Source: Rhizobacter sp. AJA081-3
Lineage (GTDB): Bacteria > Pseudomonadota > Gammaproteobacteria > Burkholderiales > Burkholderiaceae_C
Length of the DNA stretch: 64,000 bases
Assembly (NCBI RefSeq): GCF_017795745.1
Contig: NZ_CP059067.1
Location: forward strand, 1,116,001 to 1,180,000
Direction: 5' to 3'
Part shown: positions 16,035 to 32,227 of the stretch, piece after piece
How positions within the stretch are numbered: position 1 is the stretch's first letter
Layout of the letters: each line of letters starts with the position of its first letter
The notes under the pieces: model-generated
Databases searched by the model: none
What the model was told of the DNA's origin: nothing
What the model saw: only the letters and a program-made list of their open reading frames with translations
Position numbers and translations under genes: made by a program

Positions 16035-17234
16035 ATGCTCGACGTTGCGATCCTCGGCCAGGTGGCCTTCGGCTACTCGCCCTTCATCGACCGCAACCGG
16101 GCGGTGTCGGCCACGCGGCTGACCGTCTTCCCGCTGAAGACGGACAGCGCGCCCGACGCCGCGCAGTTGCTGCACGCCGTGGGCGGCGTGTGGCCGGCCG
16201 ACGGCGCACGCGTGTCGCTCAACGTGGCCAGCGAGTCGCTGCTGCAGGACCTGATGCAGGCCCAGCCGGCGCCCAACGTGATGGTCGAGATCCCGGCCTT
16301 CATGGCCTGCGACCCGGCGAACACCGATTCCATCGTCTCGCTGCATGCCAACGGCAACTCGTTGCTGCTCAAGGGCCGGCCGCTGTCGGAACTGCCGCGC
16401 GAGGTGCTGCCCTGCTTCAAGTACTCGATCATCGACCTGGCCGACGACCGCCGTGCCGACGGCTCCAAGCCGCCGCCCGGCGTGACGCGCAACATCCCGC
16501 ACGTACAGGCCGGCGTGCGCACCATCACCGAGATGGAGCACGCCTTCGCGCGCGGGGCCGAGGCGGTGCTGGGCTGGCCGATCGACGACGCCATCCAGGC
16601 GGGCAACGCCAAGGCCCGAGCCGGCCAGCCCGACATGCAGACCATGGTGCAGCTGATCCGCCAGGTCGATGCGGAGGAGCCGATCGAGAAACTCGAGAAC
16701 ACCCTCAAGCGCGACCCGCAGCTGGCCTTCAAGCTGATGCGCTACATCAACTCGCCGGCCTTCGGGCTGCGCGTGGAGATCAGCTCGTTCCGCCACGCCA
16801 TCATGATGCTCGGCTACAAGCGCCTGAAGCGCTGGGTGGCGTTGCTGCTGGCCACCGCCAGCAAGGACGTCAACCTCAAGCCGGTGATGTTCGCCGCGGT
16901 GCGCCGCGGCCTGCTGATGGAGGAGCTCGGCCGCGAAAGCAGCGACGAGGAGATGCGCAGCGAGATGTTCATCTGCGGCGTGTTCTCGCTGCTCGACCGC
17001 ATGTTCCAGCAGCCCTTCAAGGAGCTGCTGGCCAACATCCCGGTGCCCGAGCGCGTGTTCCAGGCGCTGGCCGAGGAGACCGGCCCCTTCCAGCCCTACG
17101 TGAACATGGTGCGGGCGATCGAGAACGAATCGCTGTTCGACTTCCGCGAATGTGCGGACGCGCTGATGACCAGCGTCAGCGAGATCAACCGCGCGCAGCT
17201 GCGCGCGCTGATGGCGGCGAGCCAGCTCGAATGA
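16035..17234 (+). CDS. Degenerate EAL plus HDOD domain signalling protein
   Basis: 399 residues. The first half has the layout of an EAL phosphodiesterase but not its catalytic residues: YSPFIDRNR replaces the usual [12 protein letters not shown] stands where the E-x-TE motif should be, IIDLADD where KID is expected, and no EAL triplet is visible. The second half (about residues 195-390) is an HDOD domain: [49 protein letters not shown]. The architecture is that of YuxH/CdgJ-type regulators, which bind partners rather than cut c-di-GMP. It begins 7 bp after flgL, so it may be produced with the flagellar operon. Confidence 0.85.
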   Translation: MLDVAILGQVAFGYSPFIDRNRAVSATRLTVFPLKTDSAPDAAQLLHAVGGVWPADGARVSLNVASESLLQDLMQAQPAPNVMVEIPAFMACDPANTDSIVSLHANGNSLLLKGRPLSELPREVLPCFKYSIIDLADDRRADGSKPPPGVTRNIPHVQAGVRTITEMEHAFARGAEAVLGWPIDDAIQAGNAKARAGQPDMQTMVQLIRQVDAEEPIEKLENTLKRDPQLAFKLMRYINSPAFGLRVEISSFRHAIMMLGYKRLKRWVALLLATASKDVNLKPVMFAAVRRGLLMEELGRESSDEEMRSEMFICGVFSLLDRMFQQPFKELLANIPVPERVFQALAEETGPFQPYVNMVRAIENESLFDFRECADALMTSVSEINRAQLRALMAASQLE

Positions 17235-17247
17235 GGCGGCTGCCGCC

Positions 17248-20200
17248 GTGGCACTGAGGGGCCCGATCCGCCCCGAAACCCGGCTGCCGCTGGCGGCCTG
17301 GCACCCCCTGCTCGACAGCCTCGGCGAGGCCGTGCTGCTGCTCGACGCCACCGGGCAAGTCAGCTTTGCCAACAGCGCCGCGACGCGGCTCGTGCCCGAT
17401 GCCGTGGGCCTGTCGCTGCCCCGGCTCGAGGCCCTGTTCGGCGCGCCGGCCGTGGCCTGGCTGCAGGCCGCGCAGCGCGGGGAGGCCCGTGCCGCCGAGC
17501 CGCCGCTGGCGCGCCTGCCCGACGGCAACGCCCTCACGCTGGCCTGGCGCCGGCTCGATTCGGGAGAAGCGGTGCTGCGCCTGCTGCCTGCGGCCGCGTC
17601 GGCGCCGCCGTCGGAGCCGGTGCATGCGGTGCACGAGGCCTTCCGGCTGGTCTGGGACGCACCGTTCCCCGCCACGCTGCAGGATGCCGACTTCCGGCTC
17701 GTCGACGTCAACCCGGCCTATCTCGAGTTCACCGGGCACTCGCGCCAATGGCTGATCGGGCGCGACCCGCTCGAACTGCAGCCTGCCGAAGACCGCGCCA
17801 GCAGCCTGGAGGCACGCGCGGCCTTCCTCGCCAACTCTGCGCTGGCCGACACCGGCCCGTTGTTCGAACGACGCCTGCTCGACGCCGGCGGCCATGAGCG
17901 CTGGTACCGCGCCGCGCGGCGCCGGGTTACCGATGCGCAGGGCCGCACCTTGCTGCTGGTGGTGATGCAGGACTCGACCGCCGAGCATGTGGCGCGCGAA
18001 CGCGCCGACCGCTCGGCCCGCGAGCTGGACAACTGGTTCGACCTCAGCCCGGTGGGCATGGTGCTGTTCGATGATCGCGGCTTGCTGGTGCGCAGCAACC
18101 CGGCGTTCGAGGCACTGGTGGGCAGCATGCCGGTGATGTTGTCCGACGCGACCCCCCCGCTGCAGGAACTGCTGTGTTGGGCCGGCGAGGCGCCCGACGC
18201 CGCGCTGCGCCCCGGCGCGCAGCCGCTGGAGCGCCAGGTCTGGATGCCGCAGCCCGGCGGCGCCGACTTGCGGCTGCGCTCCATCGTGCGCTGCTACAAG
18301 GCGCCCGGCGGGCAACGCCGCCACATGGCGGTGGTCGAGGACCGCAGTGTGGAGGAGGAGCGCGACCTCGCGCAGATGCAGATCGGCGCGATGATGGACA
18401 CCGCCGGTGTCGGCCTGGCCACCTTCCAGGAGTCCTCCGGCTGGGTGCGCCAGCGCCAGACCGGGGGTGGCGGCGGCGCGCCCTCGACGCTGCAGGCGAT
18501 CGGGCGCGACGTGGTGATGCCCGAGTCGCTGCCCGAGTACGAGCGGCTGCAGCGTGCGCTCAAGCTCGGCGAGCGCGCCGAGGTGCGTTACGCCGTGCGC
18601 CACCCCGAGCTCGGCCAGCGCTGGCTGCTCACGCGTGTCGAGCCGGCCACCATGGCCTCGGGCCAGCGCACCACCTCGGTGGTGACGCTGGACGTCACCG
18701 AGCAGCAGCAGGCGCAACTGCGCAGCGAGGAGCTGCTGCGCGAAATGTCGAACATCCTCGAGAGCACCGTCACCGGCATCGCGCAGCTGCGCGGTGGCCT
18801 GCTGGTGCGATGCAACCAGCGATTCGAGGCGATGGTCGGGCTCGCTGCGGGCAGCGCGGCCGGGCGTGGCCTGGTCGACCTGTTCGGCGGCGATCCGAAG
18901 GTGCGGCACGTGGCGGTCGAGGCGCTGAACACGCTGGCCAGCGGCGAGGTGATGGAGACCGAGTTCGAGTTCGCGCCGCCCGGCCTGCCGATGCTGTGGT
19001 ACGGGTTGTCGGTGCGCCGCACCGATTCCGGCACGGGCAGCGTCGAGTTGATCGCGGTGCTCTCCGACATCACGCGGCTGAAGCTGCAGCAGACCGAGCT
19101 GGAGCTGGCGGCACGCGACCGCGAGCTGATGTTCAGCCTGTCGGAGGTGGGCATCGCCTCGGTGCGCGACGGCCGCATCCAGCGCGCCAACGACGCGCTG
19201 GCCCAGCTGGCCGGCTGGCCGACCCCGGAGCTGGCCTCGCTGACCTTGTCAACGCTCTACGCCGACCCGGCCGACTATGCGCGCCGCTGGCCGCATCAGG
19301 AGCGCGAGCTGCGCCTGCAGGGCCGCTGGAGCGGCGAGATGCAGCTGCGCCGCCGCGACGGCCAGCTGCTGTGGGTGCAGATGGGCCTGCGCCTGGTCAG
19401 CCAGGGCGATCCGTCGGTCGGCTTCATCGCCTCCGTCGTGAACGTCGACGCGCGCCACCGCGCGGAGCTGGCGGTCACGCTGCAGGCCGAACGCACGCGG
19501 GCCATCCTCGACTCGGTGCTGGTGGGCATCGTGACTGTCGGCGCCCACGGCATCGAGTGGATGAACCGCTCGGCGCGGCGCATGTTCGGCGGCGACTGGC
19601 GGATTTTTCTCAACCAGCCGATCTCGACGGTGGCCACGCCCGAGCCGACGCACCCGTTCCGCCGCACGCACTACCTGGAAGAGCTGGCCGAGGGCCAGGC
19701 CGAGACCTTCGAGTGCCGCGTCAAGGCGCGCGACGGGCGTGAGTTTTGGGTGGTCGGCAATGCCGTGGCCACGGCGCGCGATTCCACCGGCCGCCAGCTC
19801 ACCTACGCGCTGCTCGACATCGAACGCCGGCGCCAGGCCGAGGCGCGCATGTCGGAGGCGCAGGCCTCGCTGCAGCGCATCATCGAAGCTGCGCCGATGG
19901 CGATCACGCTGCGCGACGCGCGCACGCTGAAGGTGCTGCAGGTCAACCAGGTGGCGGCGCGCAATGCCGGCCGCGAACCAGAGCAGATGATCGGCATGGC
20001 GCCCGAGCAGCTGTTCGACGCGCATGCGGCCGCTCAACGCCGTGCCGACATGGAGCTGGCGCTGGCCTCGCGAGATCTCACGCAGCGCGAGTACCGCGTC
20101 GAGGTGGATGGCGTGCCGCAGGTGTGGGATGCGCGCTACCTGCCGCTGTCCACGGTGCCCGGCCAGCCGCCCGACCAGCTGCTGCTGGTGGCCACCGACG

Positions 20201-20859
20201 TGACCGAGCAGCGTGCCGCGCAGGAGGCGCGATTCGAGGCGGCCATCGCGCAGCGCGAGATGCTGGTCAAGGAAGTGCACCACCGCATCAAGAACAACCT
20301 GCAGGGCGTGGCCGGTCTGCTGCAGCAGATCGCCCAGCGCAAGCCGGAGGTGGCAGGCGTCATGTCCGAGGTCGTCGGCCAGGTGCAGGCGATCGCGCAG
20401 GTCTACGGCCTGCAGGTCGGCGTGACCGGGCCGCTGCGGGTGAAGAGCGTGGTGGAGGCGATCGCGCAATCGGTGCAGCGCACCTTCGGCCGCACGATCC
20501 GCTTCTCGCTCGAAGGCCCGGCGCCGCATCGCTGGGCGCTGCCCGAGGCCGAATCGATCCCGATCGCGTTGACGATAAACGAGCTGCTGACCAACGCCGT
20601 CAAGCACAGCATCGAGGCCGACGTGTGCTGCACGCTGACCTGCGCAGAGGAGGGCGTGCGCCTGGCCATCCGCAATGTCGGTGTGCTGCCGGCCGACTTC
20701 AACCTCGCGCGCGTGCCGGGCGGGGTGTCCGGCCTGGGCCTGGTGCGCGCGCTGCTGCCGCGGCGCAGCGCCTCGCTGAGCATCGTGCAGGACGGCGCGC
20801 AGGTGCTCGCCACGGTGACGCTGGATCCGCCGAGCATCACCCGGCTGGAGCCGGCATGA
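17248..20859 (+). CDS. Multi-PAS cytoplasmic sensor histidine kinase (HisKA_2 type)
   Basis: 1203 residues from GTG 17248, with no membrane segment, so probably soluble. At least five PAS-like blocks follow one another (for example [80 protein letters not shown]). The kinase core is at the C-terminus: phospho-acceptor His in [20 protein letters not shown] near residue 1010, N-box [13 protein letters not shown] near 1110, and a glycine loop [21 protein letters not shown] defines the HisKA_2/HWE-related class, which often pairs with ANTAR or atypical regulators. The next gene is an ANTAR regulator, its likely partner. Input signal unknown. Confidence 0.88.
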   Translation: MALRGPIRPETRLPLAAWHPLLDSLGEAVLLLDATGQVSFANSAATRLVPDAVGLSLPRLEALFGAPAVAWLQAAQRGEARAAEPPLARLPDGNALTLAWRRLDSGEAVLRLLPAAASAPPSEPVHAVHEAFRLVWDAPFPATLQDADFRLVDVNPAYLEFTGHSRQWLIGRDPLELQPAEDRASSLEARAAFLANSALADTGPLFERRLLDAGGHERWYRAARRRVTDAQGRTLLLVVMQDSTAEHVARERADRSARELDNWFDLSPVGMVLFDDRGLLVRSNPAFEALVGSMPVMLSDATPPLQELLCWAGEAPDAALRPGAQPLERQVWMPQPGGADLRLRSIVRCYKAPGGQRRHMAVVEDRSVEEERDLAQMQIGAMMDTAGVGLATFQESSGWVRQRQTGGGGGAPSTLQAIGRDVVMPESLPEYERLQRALKLGERAEVRYAVRHPELGQRWLLTRVEPATMASGQRTTSVVTLDVTEQQQAQLRSEELLREMSNILESTVTGIAQLRGGLLVRCNQRFEAMVGLAAGSAAGRGLVDLFGGDPKVRHVAVEALNTLASGEVMETEFEFAPPGLPMLWYGLSVRRTDSGTGSVELIAVLSDITRLKLQQTELELAARDRELMFSLSEVGIASVRDGRIQRANDALAQLAGWPTPELASLTLSTLYADPADYARRWPHQERELRLQGRWSGEMQLRRRDGQLLWVQMGLRLVSQGDPSVGFIASVVNVDARHRAELAVTLQAERTRAILDSVLVGIVTVGAHGIEWMNRSARRMFGGDWRIFLNQPISTVATPEPTHPFRRTHYLEELAEGQAETFECRVKARDGREFWVVGNAVATARDSTGRQLTYALLDIERRRQAEARMSEAQASLQRIIEAAPMAITLRDARTLKVLQVNQVAARNAGREPEQMIGMAPEQLFDAHAAAQRRADMELALASRDLTQREYRVEVDGVPQVWDARYLPLSTVPGQPPDQLLLVATDVTEQRAAQEARFEAAIAQREMLVKEVHHRIKNNLQGVAGLLQQIAQRKPEVAGVMSEVVGQVQAIAQVYGLQVGVTGPLRVKSVVEAIAQSVQRTFGRTIRFSLEGPAPHRWALPEAESIPIALTINELLTNAVKHSIEADVCCTLTCAEEGVRLAIRNVGVLPADFNLARVPGGVSGLGLVRALLPRRSASLSIVQDGAQVLATVTLDPPSITRLEPA

Positions 20860-20914
20860 ATACGGGGCCCGGTTTGTCGGACAATGTGCTGCAACGCGAC
20901 TTCGACGACAGGGC

Positions 20915-21538
20915 GTGACGGTGGCCACAACGGGCAAGGGCAGGATCCTGGTGGTGGACGACGACCGGCTGGTGCTGGCGACGCTGAGCCACGGCCTGAT
21001 GCAGGCCGGCTACGAGGTGATCGATGCCGACAACGGCGACGACGCCATCCTGCTCGCCCGCGAGCGCCGGCCCGACCTGGCGTTGCTGGACATCCGCATG
21101 GAGGGCAAGAGCGGCTTCGACGTGGCGGCCTACCTGCGCGAGTACTGCCAGATCCCGTTCATGTTCCTGTCCGCCTTCTCCGACGACGCCACGGTGGCAC
21201 AGGTGAAGGCGCTCGGCGCCGTGGCCTACCTCGTCAAGCCGCTGGACATCCGGCAGATCGTGCCGGCCGTCGAAGCGGCCTTCGCCCACATCGACGCACG
21301 CCGCGGGCCCGCTGCACCGGCGCCGGCCGTCGAGCCGCACACGGCCAGCCCAGGCACCGAGTCGCTGGAGCCCACGGTGGCGATGGCGGTGGGCGTGCTG
21401 ATGCACCGCTATTCACTGGGTCGCGGCGCGGCGCTGGAGCGCCTGCAGCGGCAAGCCGCTGGCGAACAGCGCGGCCTGGCCGACCAGGCCGAGCGGCTGC
21501 TGCAGGCGGTCGAACTGCTGTCGAGCTCAGGCCACTGA
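20915..21538 (+). CDS. ANTAR-domain response regulator
   Basis: 207 residues. Residues 10-125 are a receiver domain: acidic pair in LVVDDDRLVL, phospho-acceptor Asp in DLALLDIRMEGKSGFDV, conserved Lys in AYLVKPLDI. The C-terminal 55 residues (PTVAMAVGVLMHRYSLGRGA, then ALERLQRQAAGEQRGLADQA) form an ANTAR RNA-binding helix bundle. Such proteins act by preventing transcription termination on target leaders, as in EutV and AmiR. Start GTG 20915 is uncertain; a GTG at 20921 is also in frame, and neither has a strong ribosome binding site. It follows a HisKA_2 kinase by 55 bp, matching EutW-EutV pairing. Targets unknown. Confidence 0.88.
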   Translation: MTVATTGKGRILVVDDDRLVLATLSHGLMQAGYEVIDADNGDDAILLARERRPDLALLDIRMEGKSGFDVAAYLREYCQIPFMFLSAFSDDATVAQVKALGAVAYLVKPLDIRQIVPAVEAAFAHIDARRGPAAPAPAVEPHTASPGTESLEPTVAMAVGVLMHRYSLGRGAALERLQRQAAGEQRGLADQAERLLQAVELLSSSGH

Positions 21539-21557
21539 CGCGGGCCGCCGGGGGCGC

Positions 21558-22817
21558 TCACCCCGGCGGGATGCTGAAGTGGAAGCTCGCGCCGCGGTCG
21601 ACCTCGGCTTCGGCCCAGACCTCGCCGCCGTGGCGCCGGACGATGCGGCGCACCGTGGCCAGGCCGATGCCCGTGCCCTGGAAGTCGCTGGCACTGTGCA
21701 GGCGCTGGAACACGCCGAACAGCCTCTCGGCGAAGCGCATGTCGAAGCCCGCGCCGTTGTCGCGCACCGTGAAGGTGCCGGGATGCTGGGGCCGTCGCTC
21801 CAGCCAGACCTCGGGCGAGCGGCACTTGCCGGTGTACTTCCAGGCGTTGCCCAGCAGGTTCTCGAGCACCAGGCGCAGCAGGGTCGGGTCGCCGGTGACC
21901 TGCAGTCCGGGTTCGACGTGCAGCAGCACCTCGCGTCCGGGTGACTGGCGGCGCAGGTCCTCGGCCACGTAGGTGGCCAGCTGCGACAGGTTGACCGGCT
22001 GGCGCGCCAGCGGCTGCGACGACAGCTTGGACAGCGTCAGCAGCGCGTCGATCATGCTGTTCATGCGCGCGGCCGCGCCGAGCACGCGGTCGAGGTGGTC
22101 ATTGCCGATGCGGTCGAGCGCGTGGCCGTAGTCCTCCTTGAGGATCTTCGTGAAGCCCTCGACCACGCGGATCGGCGCGCGCAGGTCGTGCGACACGGTG
22201 TAGCTGAACGATTCGCGCTCGGCCTCGGCGCTGGCATCAGGGGCTGCTGGGAGCGGGTCGTCGAGCACGCGCAGCGTGCCCGCGTAGCCCGCAAAGCCGC
22301 CTGCCTCGTCGATGCAGACGCGACCTTGCAGGCGCACGCGGCGCGTCGGGCCGCCGTGGGCCGGGGCGAAGCGGGCCTCGACGTCCTGCAGCGGCAGGCG
22401 GCCGTCGAGCTGCGAGCGCAGCGAAGCGGCATCGGTGTCGGAGTCGGTGAAACGCTCCCAGAGCAAGGTGCCAGTGGCGTCTTCGGCCTCCGCGGCCGAG
22501 CCGGGCGGGGCCTTCAGCGTCTGCAGCCGGTGTCCGGCATCGCTGCGCCACTGCCACAGGTCGAGCATCTCCTCGAGCCGGCGCAACTCGTCGCGGCTGC
22601 GGCGCAGCGCAGCCAGCGCCTGCCAGTGCCTGCGGCCGGCCCACAGCGCGAGCAAGGCGCCGATCACGAAGGACGGCAGGGCGACGGCCCACACGCTGCT
22701 CGCCGAAGCAGTGTCGGCCGCCTGCGCCGGCGTGGCGCACCACGCCAGGGCCGCGCCGAGCGCCGCAGTCCGCGAGGCCAGGCCGTGTCGAGCGGGTACC
22801 GCCGGAGCCACGTGCAT
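21558..22817 (-). CDS. Membrane sensor histidine kinase
   Basis: 419 residues. An N-terminal signal-like stretch (ALGAALAWCATPAQA) is followed by one transmembrane helix (VWAVALPSFVIGALLALWAG, about residues 42-61), a PAS-like region, then HisKA with the acceptor His in FSYTVSHDLRAPIRVVEGF near residue 210. The HATPase domain has ENLLGNAWKYT (N box), VRDNGAGFD (G1), FGVFQRLH and GTGIGLATVRRIVRRHGG. The C-terminus resembles phytochrome-like bacterial kinases. It is oppositely oriented to its neighbours and has no adjacent regulator; the ANTAR gene ends 19 bp from its stop on the other strand. Partner unknown. Confidence 0.88.
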   Translation of the reverse strand: MHVAPAVPARHGLASRTAALGAALAWCATPAQAADTASASSVWAVALPSFVIGALLALWAGRRHWQALAALRRSRDELRRLEEMLDLWQWRSDAGHRLQTLKAPPGSAAEAEDATGTLLWERFTDSDTDAASLRSQLDGRLPLQDVEARFAPAHGGPTRRVRLQGRVCIDEAGGFAGYAGTLRVLDDPLPAAPDASAEAERESFSYTVSHDLRAPIRVVEGFTKILKEDYGHALDRIGNDHLDRVLGAAARMNSMIDALLTLSKLSSQPLARQPVNLSQLATYVAEDLRRQSPGREVLLHVEPGLQVTGDPTLLRLVLENLLGNAWKYTGKCRSPEVWLERRPQHPGTFTVRDNGAGFDMRFAERLFGVFQRLHSASDFQGTGIGLATVRRIVRRHGGEVWAEAEVDRGASFHFSIPPG

Positions 22818-22890
22818 GCCGAAGATTGTAAAGAGGCGTTGCCGAGGCAGGCGTCACTGAGGCCAGTTCAAGTTCGGGGGCAGGGGGCCG

Positions 22891-26345
<3,455 letters not shown>

Positions 26346-26349
<4 letters not shown>

Positions 26350-28604
26350 CCAAGCGCGCGGTTCAGGAAGACGACGATCTGCCCCGGCAGCCCAAGGTGC
26401 TGCTGGTGGATGACGACGAGGTCAACCTCCTGCTGACCTCGATCGCCCTGCGCGAGCGCGGCTTCGACATCACCGAGGCCAACGGCGGAGAGCAGGCGAT
26501 CCGCATGCTGGCCGACTGGCTGCCCGACGTCGTCGTGCTCGACGCGCTGATGCCCGGCCTCGACGGCTTCGAGACCTGCCGCGAGCTGCGCCATCTGCCC
26601 GGTTTCGAGTCGCTGCCGGTGCTGATGCTCACTGGCCTGGACGACGATGCCTCGATCACCCGCGCCTACGAGGCCGGCGCCACCGACTTCTTCGTCAAAT
26701 CCACCCAATGGAGCCTGCTCGCCGGCCGGCTGCGCTACCTGCTGCGCTCGGCGCGCACCCGCCAGGAGCTCGAGCGCAACAAGTCGCGGCTGGCACGCGC
26801 CCAGGATCTGGCGCGCATGGGCAGCTTCGACTGGAAGCGCGGCGACGGCGGGCCGATCTTCTCGCCCGAGGGCCTGCGCGTGTTCGGGCTGGCGCCCGAC
26901 GAATCGCTGCCGTTCCGCACCCTGCTGCGCATGCTGCCGGATGAAGACCGCAGCGGCCTGCTGACGGTGCTGCGCGAGGTGCTCAAGCACAGCTCGGTGC
27001 TCGCCACCGACGTGCCGGTCACGCTGCTCGACGGCCGCCAGCGCATCGTTCACGTCGAGGCCGAGCCCGAGTTCAACGAGCACGGCAACCTGATCGGCTA
27101 CACCGGCATCGTGCAGGACGTGACCGACCGGCGCATGGCCGAGGACAAGATCAAGCATCTGGCCAACTTCGACGGTCTCACGGGCCTGCCGAACCGGCGC
27201 CAGCTGATCTGGCGCACCGAACGCGCGCTCGAGCATGCGCGGCGACTGGGCCACCAGGTGGCGCTGCTGCTGATCGACCTGGACCGATTCAAGGTCATCA
27301 ACGACACGCTGGGCCATGGTGCCGGCGACGAGCTGCTGATGGAGGTGTCGCGCCGGCTGCGCTCCTGCGTGCGCCACTCCGACCAGGTGATGGAAAGCTC
27401 GCTCGAGGCGATGGGCTCGCGCTCGCACCGCACGCTCGAGGCGGTGGGCCGCCTGGGCGGCGACGAGTTCGTGGCGCTGCTGCCGGAAGTGGCCGACGAG
27501 CGCGATGCCGAACGCGTGGCCAAGCGCATCCTGGATCTGATGCGCGAGCCGATCTTCGTTGGCGGGCAGGAATGTTTCGTCACCGCTAGCGTGGGCATCG
27601 CGCTGTACCCGCGCGACGGCGCCACCATGGCCGACGTGCTGCGCAATGCCGACGTGGCGATGTACGCGGTGAAGTCCAGCGGCCGCAACAGCTCGTCGCT
27701 GTACAGCCCGGCACTGGCCGGCAAGGGCCGCGAGAAGCTCGAGCTCGAGAGCGCGCTCCACAAGGCGATCGAGCGCAACGAGCTGGTGCTGCACTACCAG
27801 CCGAAGATCGACGTGCGCGGTGCGCGCATGGTCGGTGCCGAGGCGCTGATGCGCTGGCAGCGCGGTGGCGTGCTGGTGCCACCGGCCGACTTCATCCCGC
27901 TGGCCGAGGAAACCGGCCTGATCATCCCGCTGTCGGAATGGGCGATCCGCGAGGCGGCGCGCCAGGCGCGCGTCTGGCAGGACAGCTTCGGCTTTGCCGA
28001 CTCGATCGCGGTGAACCTGCCGAACCGGCTGTTCGAGCGCACCGACCTGGTCGAGCACATCCACAACGCGGTCACCACCTACGGCGTGCCGCACCACGCG
28101 ATCCAGCTCGAGATCACCGAGACAGGCCTGATGAAGGACCTGCAGAACGTGATCCCGTCGCTGCACCGGCTCAACGAGATCGGTGTCGAGATCTCGATCG
28201 ACGATTTCGGCACCGGCTACTCGTCGCTGGCCTACCTGACCACGCTGCCGATCAGCGAGCTGAAGATCGACCGCAGCTTCGTGCGCGACCTGGGCATGAC
28301 GCCGCAGAGTTCGGCGGTGGTCACCGCGATCATCGCGCTGGCCCGCTCGCTCGGCCTGCGCGTGATCGCCGAGGGCGTGGAGAACCTGCGCCAGATGGAG
28401 GTGCTGCACCGCCTGGGCTGCGGGATCATGCAGGGCTACCTGTTCAGCCGGCCGCAGCCGCCGGAGGACATCGAGACCTGGCTGCAGCAGACCGTGCTGC
28501 CGCGCAAGGCGCCGTGGATCGGCAAGGCCGGCGAGATGGTCGACCTGGCCGACGCGCTGCGGCCGGCCGACCCGCGCGAAACCCGCATCAAGCCGGTCGG
28601 CTGA
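26346..28604 (+). CDS. Response regulator with PAS, GGDEF and EAL domains
   Basis: 752 residues. Receiver at 17-135 (VLLVDDDEVNLLLT, Asp in VVLDALMPGLDGFE). PAS around 150-260 (LARMGSFDWKRG). GGDEF domain about 265-435 with intact RLGGDEF near residue 367. EAL domain about 460-720 with EALMRWQ, ELEITETG, ISIDDFGTGYSSL and SELKIDRSFV, so phosphodiesterase residues are present. Between the helix RRLRSCVRHSDQ and RLGGDEF there is an insert of about 20 residues not seen in a standard GGDEF domain. The ATG overlaps the stop of the hybrid kinase, which can supply its phosphate. It probably sets c-di-GMP levels; direction of net activity unknown. Confidence 0.92.
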
Positions 28605-28608
28605 GCCC

Positions 28609-30273
28609 GTGAGCACGACGGAATCGAACCGCACCACGGCGGCACGCCCGGGTGCCGAGACCCTGCCGGCCCAGATCGCCAAGGCGGCCCTGCGCCGCCT
28701 CGTGCTCGACAAGCAGGAGCCGACCCCGGAGAACTATGCCCGCGCCTATGCGCAGGAATCCGGCGAGGCTTCCCCGGCGGCGGCCGACGGCGCGGCGCTG
28801 GCGACCCTGATCGGCAAGCTCGTGCGCGGCGTCGAACGTGGCGGGCGCCACTGGACGTCCGCGCGGCGCAAGGACAGCCTGCAGCGGGTGCTCGAAAGCA
28901 GCCGCAGCGACGCGAAGCGCCTGCAGCAGCGGCTGACGCAGCTTGCGGCGAGCTGGGACGCCGACACTCCGGATGCCGGCGTCGAGACCGAGCCGGCGCC
29001 ACTGGACGCACTGGAAACACCCGCAGCGCCCGCCGACGTGGCCCCGGTTGTGGCGCCGATCTCGCTGAACCTCGGCGACGAACGGCCCTGGGGCCGCGTC
29101 GTCGGCACGCTGGGCGGCACGACGCGCCAGGCGCTTCCGCCGAACGACGACGCGGCGGCGCAGCTGTCGCAGGCGCTCGCGGGCCTGGTCGAGCGCATCG
29201 GCAGCGAAGGTGCTTCGGCGCCGCTGGCCGAGGAGCTCGACACGATGTGCCGGCGTGCCGGCATCGTGCTGCAGCACCGCCACCACCTGGTCGATCAGCT
29301 CGGTGCGCTGTGCCAGGAGCTGACCGCCAGCCTGACCGACCTGGCCGAGGACGACAGCTGGGCCAAGGGCCAGTGCGAGGCCATGCGCGTCAAGCTCGAC
29401 GAGGGCCTCACCGCCCGCGGCGTGCGCGCCGTCAACGAACTGCTGCGCGACACCCGCGAGCGCCAGGGTGCGCTGCGCGCCGAGCGAGAGAAGGCGCGGG
29501 ATGCACTCAAGTCGCTGATCAACCGCATGCTCAGCGAACTGGGTGAGCTCGGCTCGCAGACCGGCCGCTTCCACGAAAGCGTGGGGCGCTATGCCGACGT
29601 GATCGAGAAGGCCGATTCGCTGGAGAGCCTGGCCGGCGTGGTGCGCGAGATGGTCGAGGAGACCCGCACGGTGCAGGTGCTGGTGCAGCAGACTCAGGGG
29701 CGCCTGCAGGAAGAGCACGCGAAGGCCAGCGAGCTGACGCAGCGCGTGGGTGAACTCGAAGGCGAGTTGCGCCGCCTGTCCAGCGAAGTGTCGACCGACC
29801 AGCTCACGCAGGTGGCGAATCGCCGCGGCCTGCTGCAGGCCTTCGAGGCCGAGCGAGCGCGTGTCGAGCGCGGTGCGGCCGGGCTGGCCGTGGGCTTGCT
29901 CGACATCGACAACTTCAAGCGCCTGAACGACGAACTCGGCCACGCCGCCGGCGACGTGGCCCTGCGGTCGCTGGCCGAGGTGGTGAGCAAGACACTGCGG
30001 CCCTCCGACCTGGTGGCACGCTACGGCGGCGAGGAGTTCGTCGTGTTGCTGCCCGAGACGCCGATCGACGAGGGCCAGCAGATCCTCACGCGCCTGCAGC
30101 GCTCGCTGTCGGGCGGCTTGTTCATGCACGAGGACAAGACGATCTTCGTGACCTTCTCGGCCGGGGTCACAGACTACCGGCCGGGCGAGACCATCGAGGC
30201 GGCGCTGGAGCGCGCCGACCAGGCCCTCTACGAGGCCAAGCGCACGGGCAAGAACCGAACCTGCATCGGCTGA
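28609..30273 (+). CDS. GGDEF diguanylate cyclase
   Basis: 554 residues from GTG 28609, four bases after the preceding stop. The first 380 residues lack recognisable domains: an N-terminal helical segment (IAKAALRRLVLDKQEPTPEN), a Pro/Ala linker and long coiled-coil stretches (about 300-385, TQRVGELEGELRRLSSEVST). The C-terminal GGDEF domain starts at DQLTQVANRRGLLQAFEAER and has an intact catalytic loop RYGGEEFVVLLPET near residue 472. No RxxD inhibitory site is obvious just upstream of it. No membrane segment. Last gene of the plus-strand signalling run. Confidence 0.92.
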   Translation: MSTTESNRTTAARPGAETLPAQIAKAALRRLVLDKQEPTPENYARAYAQESGEASPAAADGAALATLIGKLVRGVERGGRHWTSARRKDSLQRVLESSRSDAKRLQQRLTQLAASWDADTPDAGVETEPAPLDALETPAAPADVAPVVAPISLNLGDERPWGRVVGTLGGTTRQALPPNDDAAAQLSQALAGLVERIGSEGASAPLAEELDTMCRRAGIVLQHRHHLVDQLGALCQELTASLTDLAEDDSWAKGQCEAMRVKLDEGLTARGVRAVNELLRDTRERQGALRAEREKARDALKSLINRMLSELGELGSQTGRFHESVGRYADVIEKADSLESLAGVVREMVEETRTVQVLVQQTQGRLQEEHAKASELTQRVGELEGELRRLSSEVSTDQLTQVANRRGLLQAFEAERARVERGAAGLAVGLLDIDNFKRLNDELGHAAGDVALRSLAEVVSKTLRPSDLVARYGGEEFVVLLPETPIDEGQQILTRLQRSLSGGLFMHEDKTIFVTFSAGVTDYRPGETIEAALERADQALYEAKRTGKNRTCIG

Positions 30274-30292
30274 GGCGCGGCGCGGTCGGGCC

Positions 30293-32074
<1,782 letters not shown>

Positions 32075-32227
32075 GGTTTGATTCTATCGGCGCGCCCTGC
32101 GGACACCCCCTTCGGAGGGGGGCTGGCAGCAATATCTCTTTACCTTCCCGGGTCAACTGGCCCCCCGGGGCACCGCGTTGTTTGCGGCAGGCACGCACCG
32201 AATGCGCGCCACCCAAGGAGCAAACGC

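Noticed and set aside
20856-20918. Short open frame (20 codons) overlapping the kinase stop as ATGA
   Set aside because: Very short, no family signs, and it overlaps the start of the ANTAR gene; probably chance in GC-rich DNA.
32106-32119. C/G-rich hairpin between glnS and the repeat-protein gene as a terminator
   Set aside because: It lies upstream of both divergent genes, where no transcript needs ending, and has no T tract.
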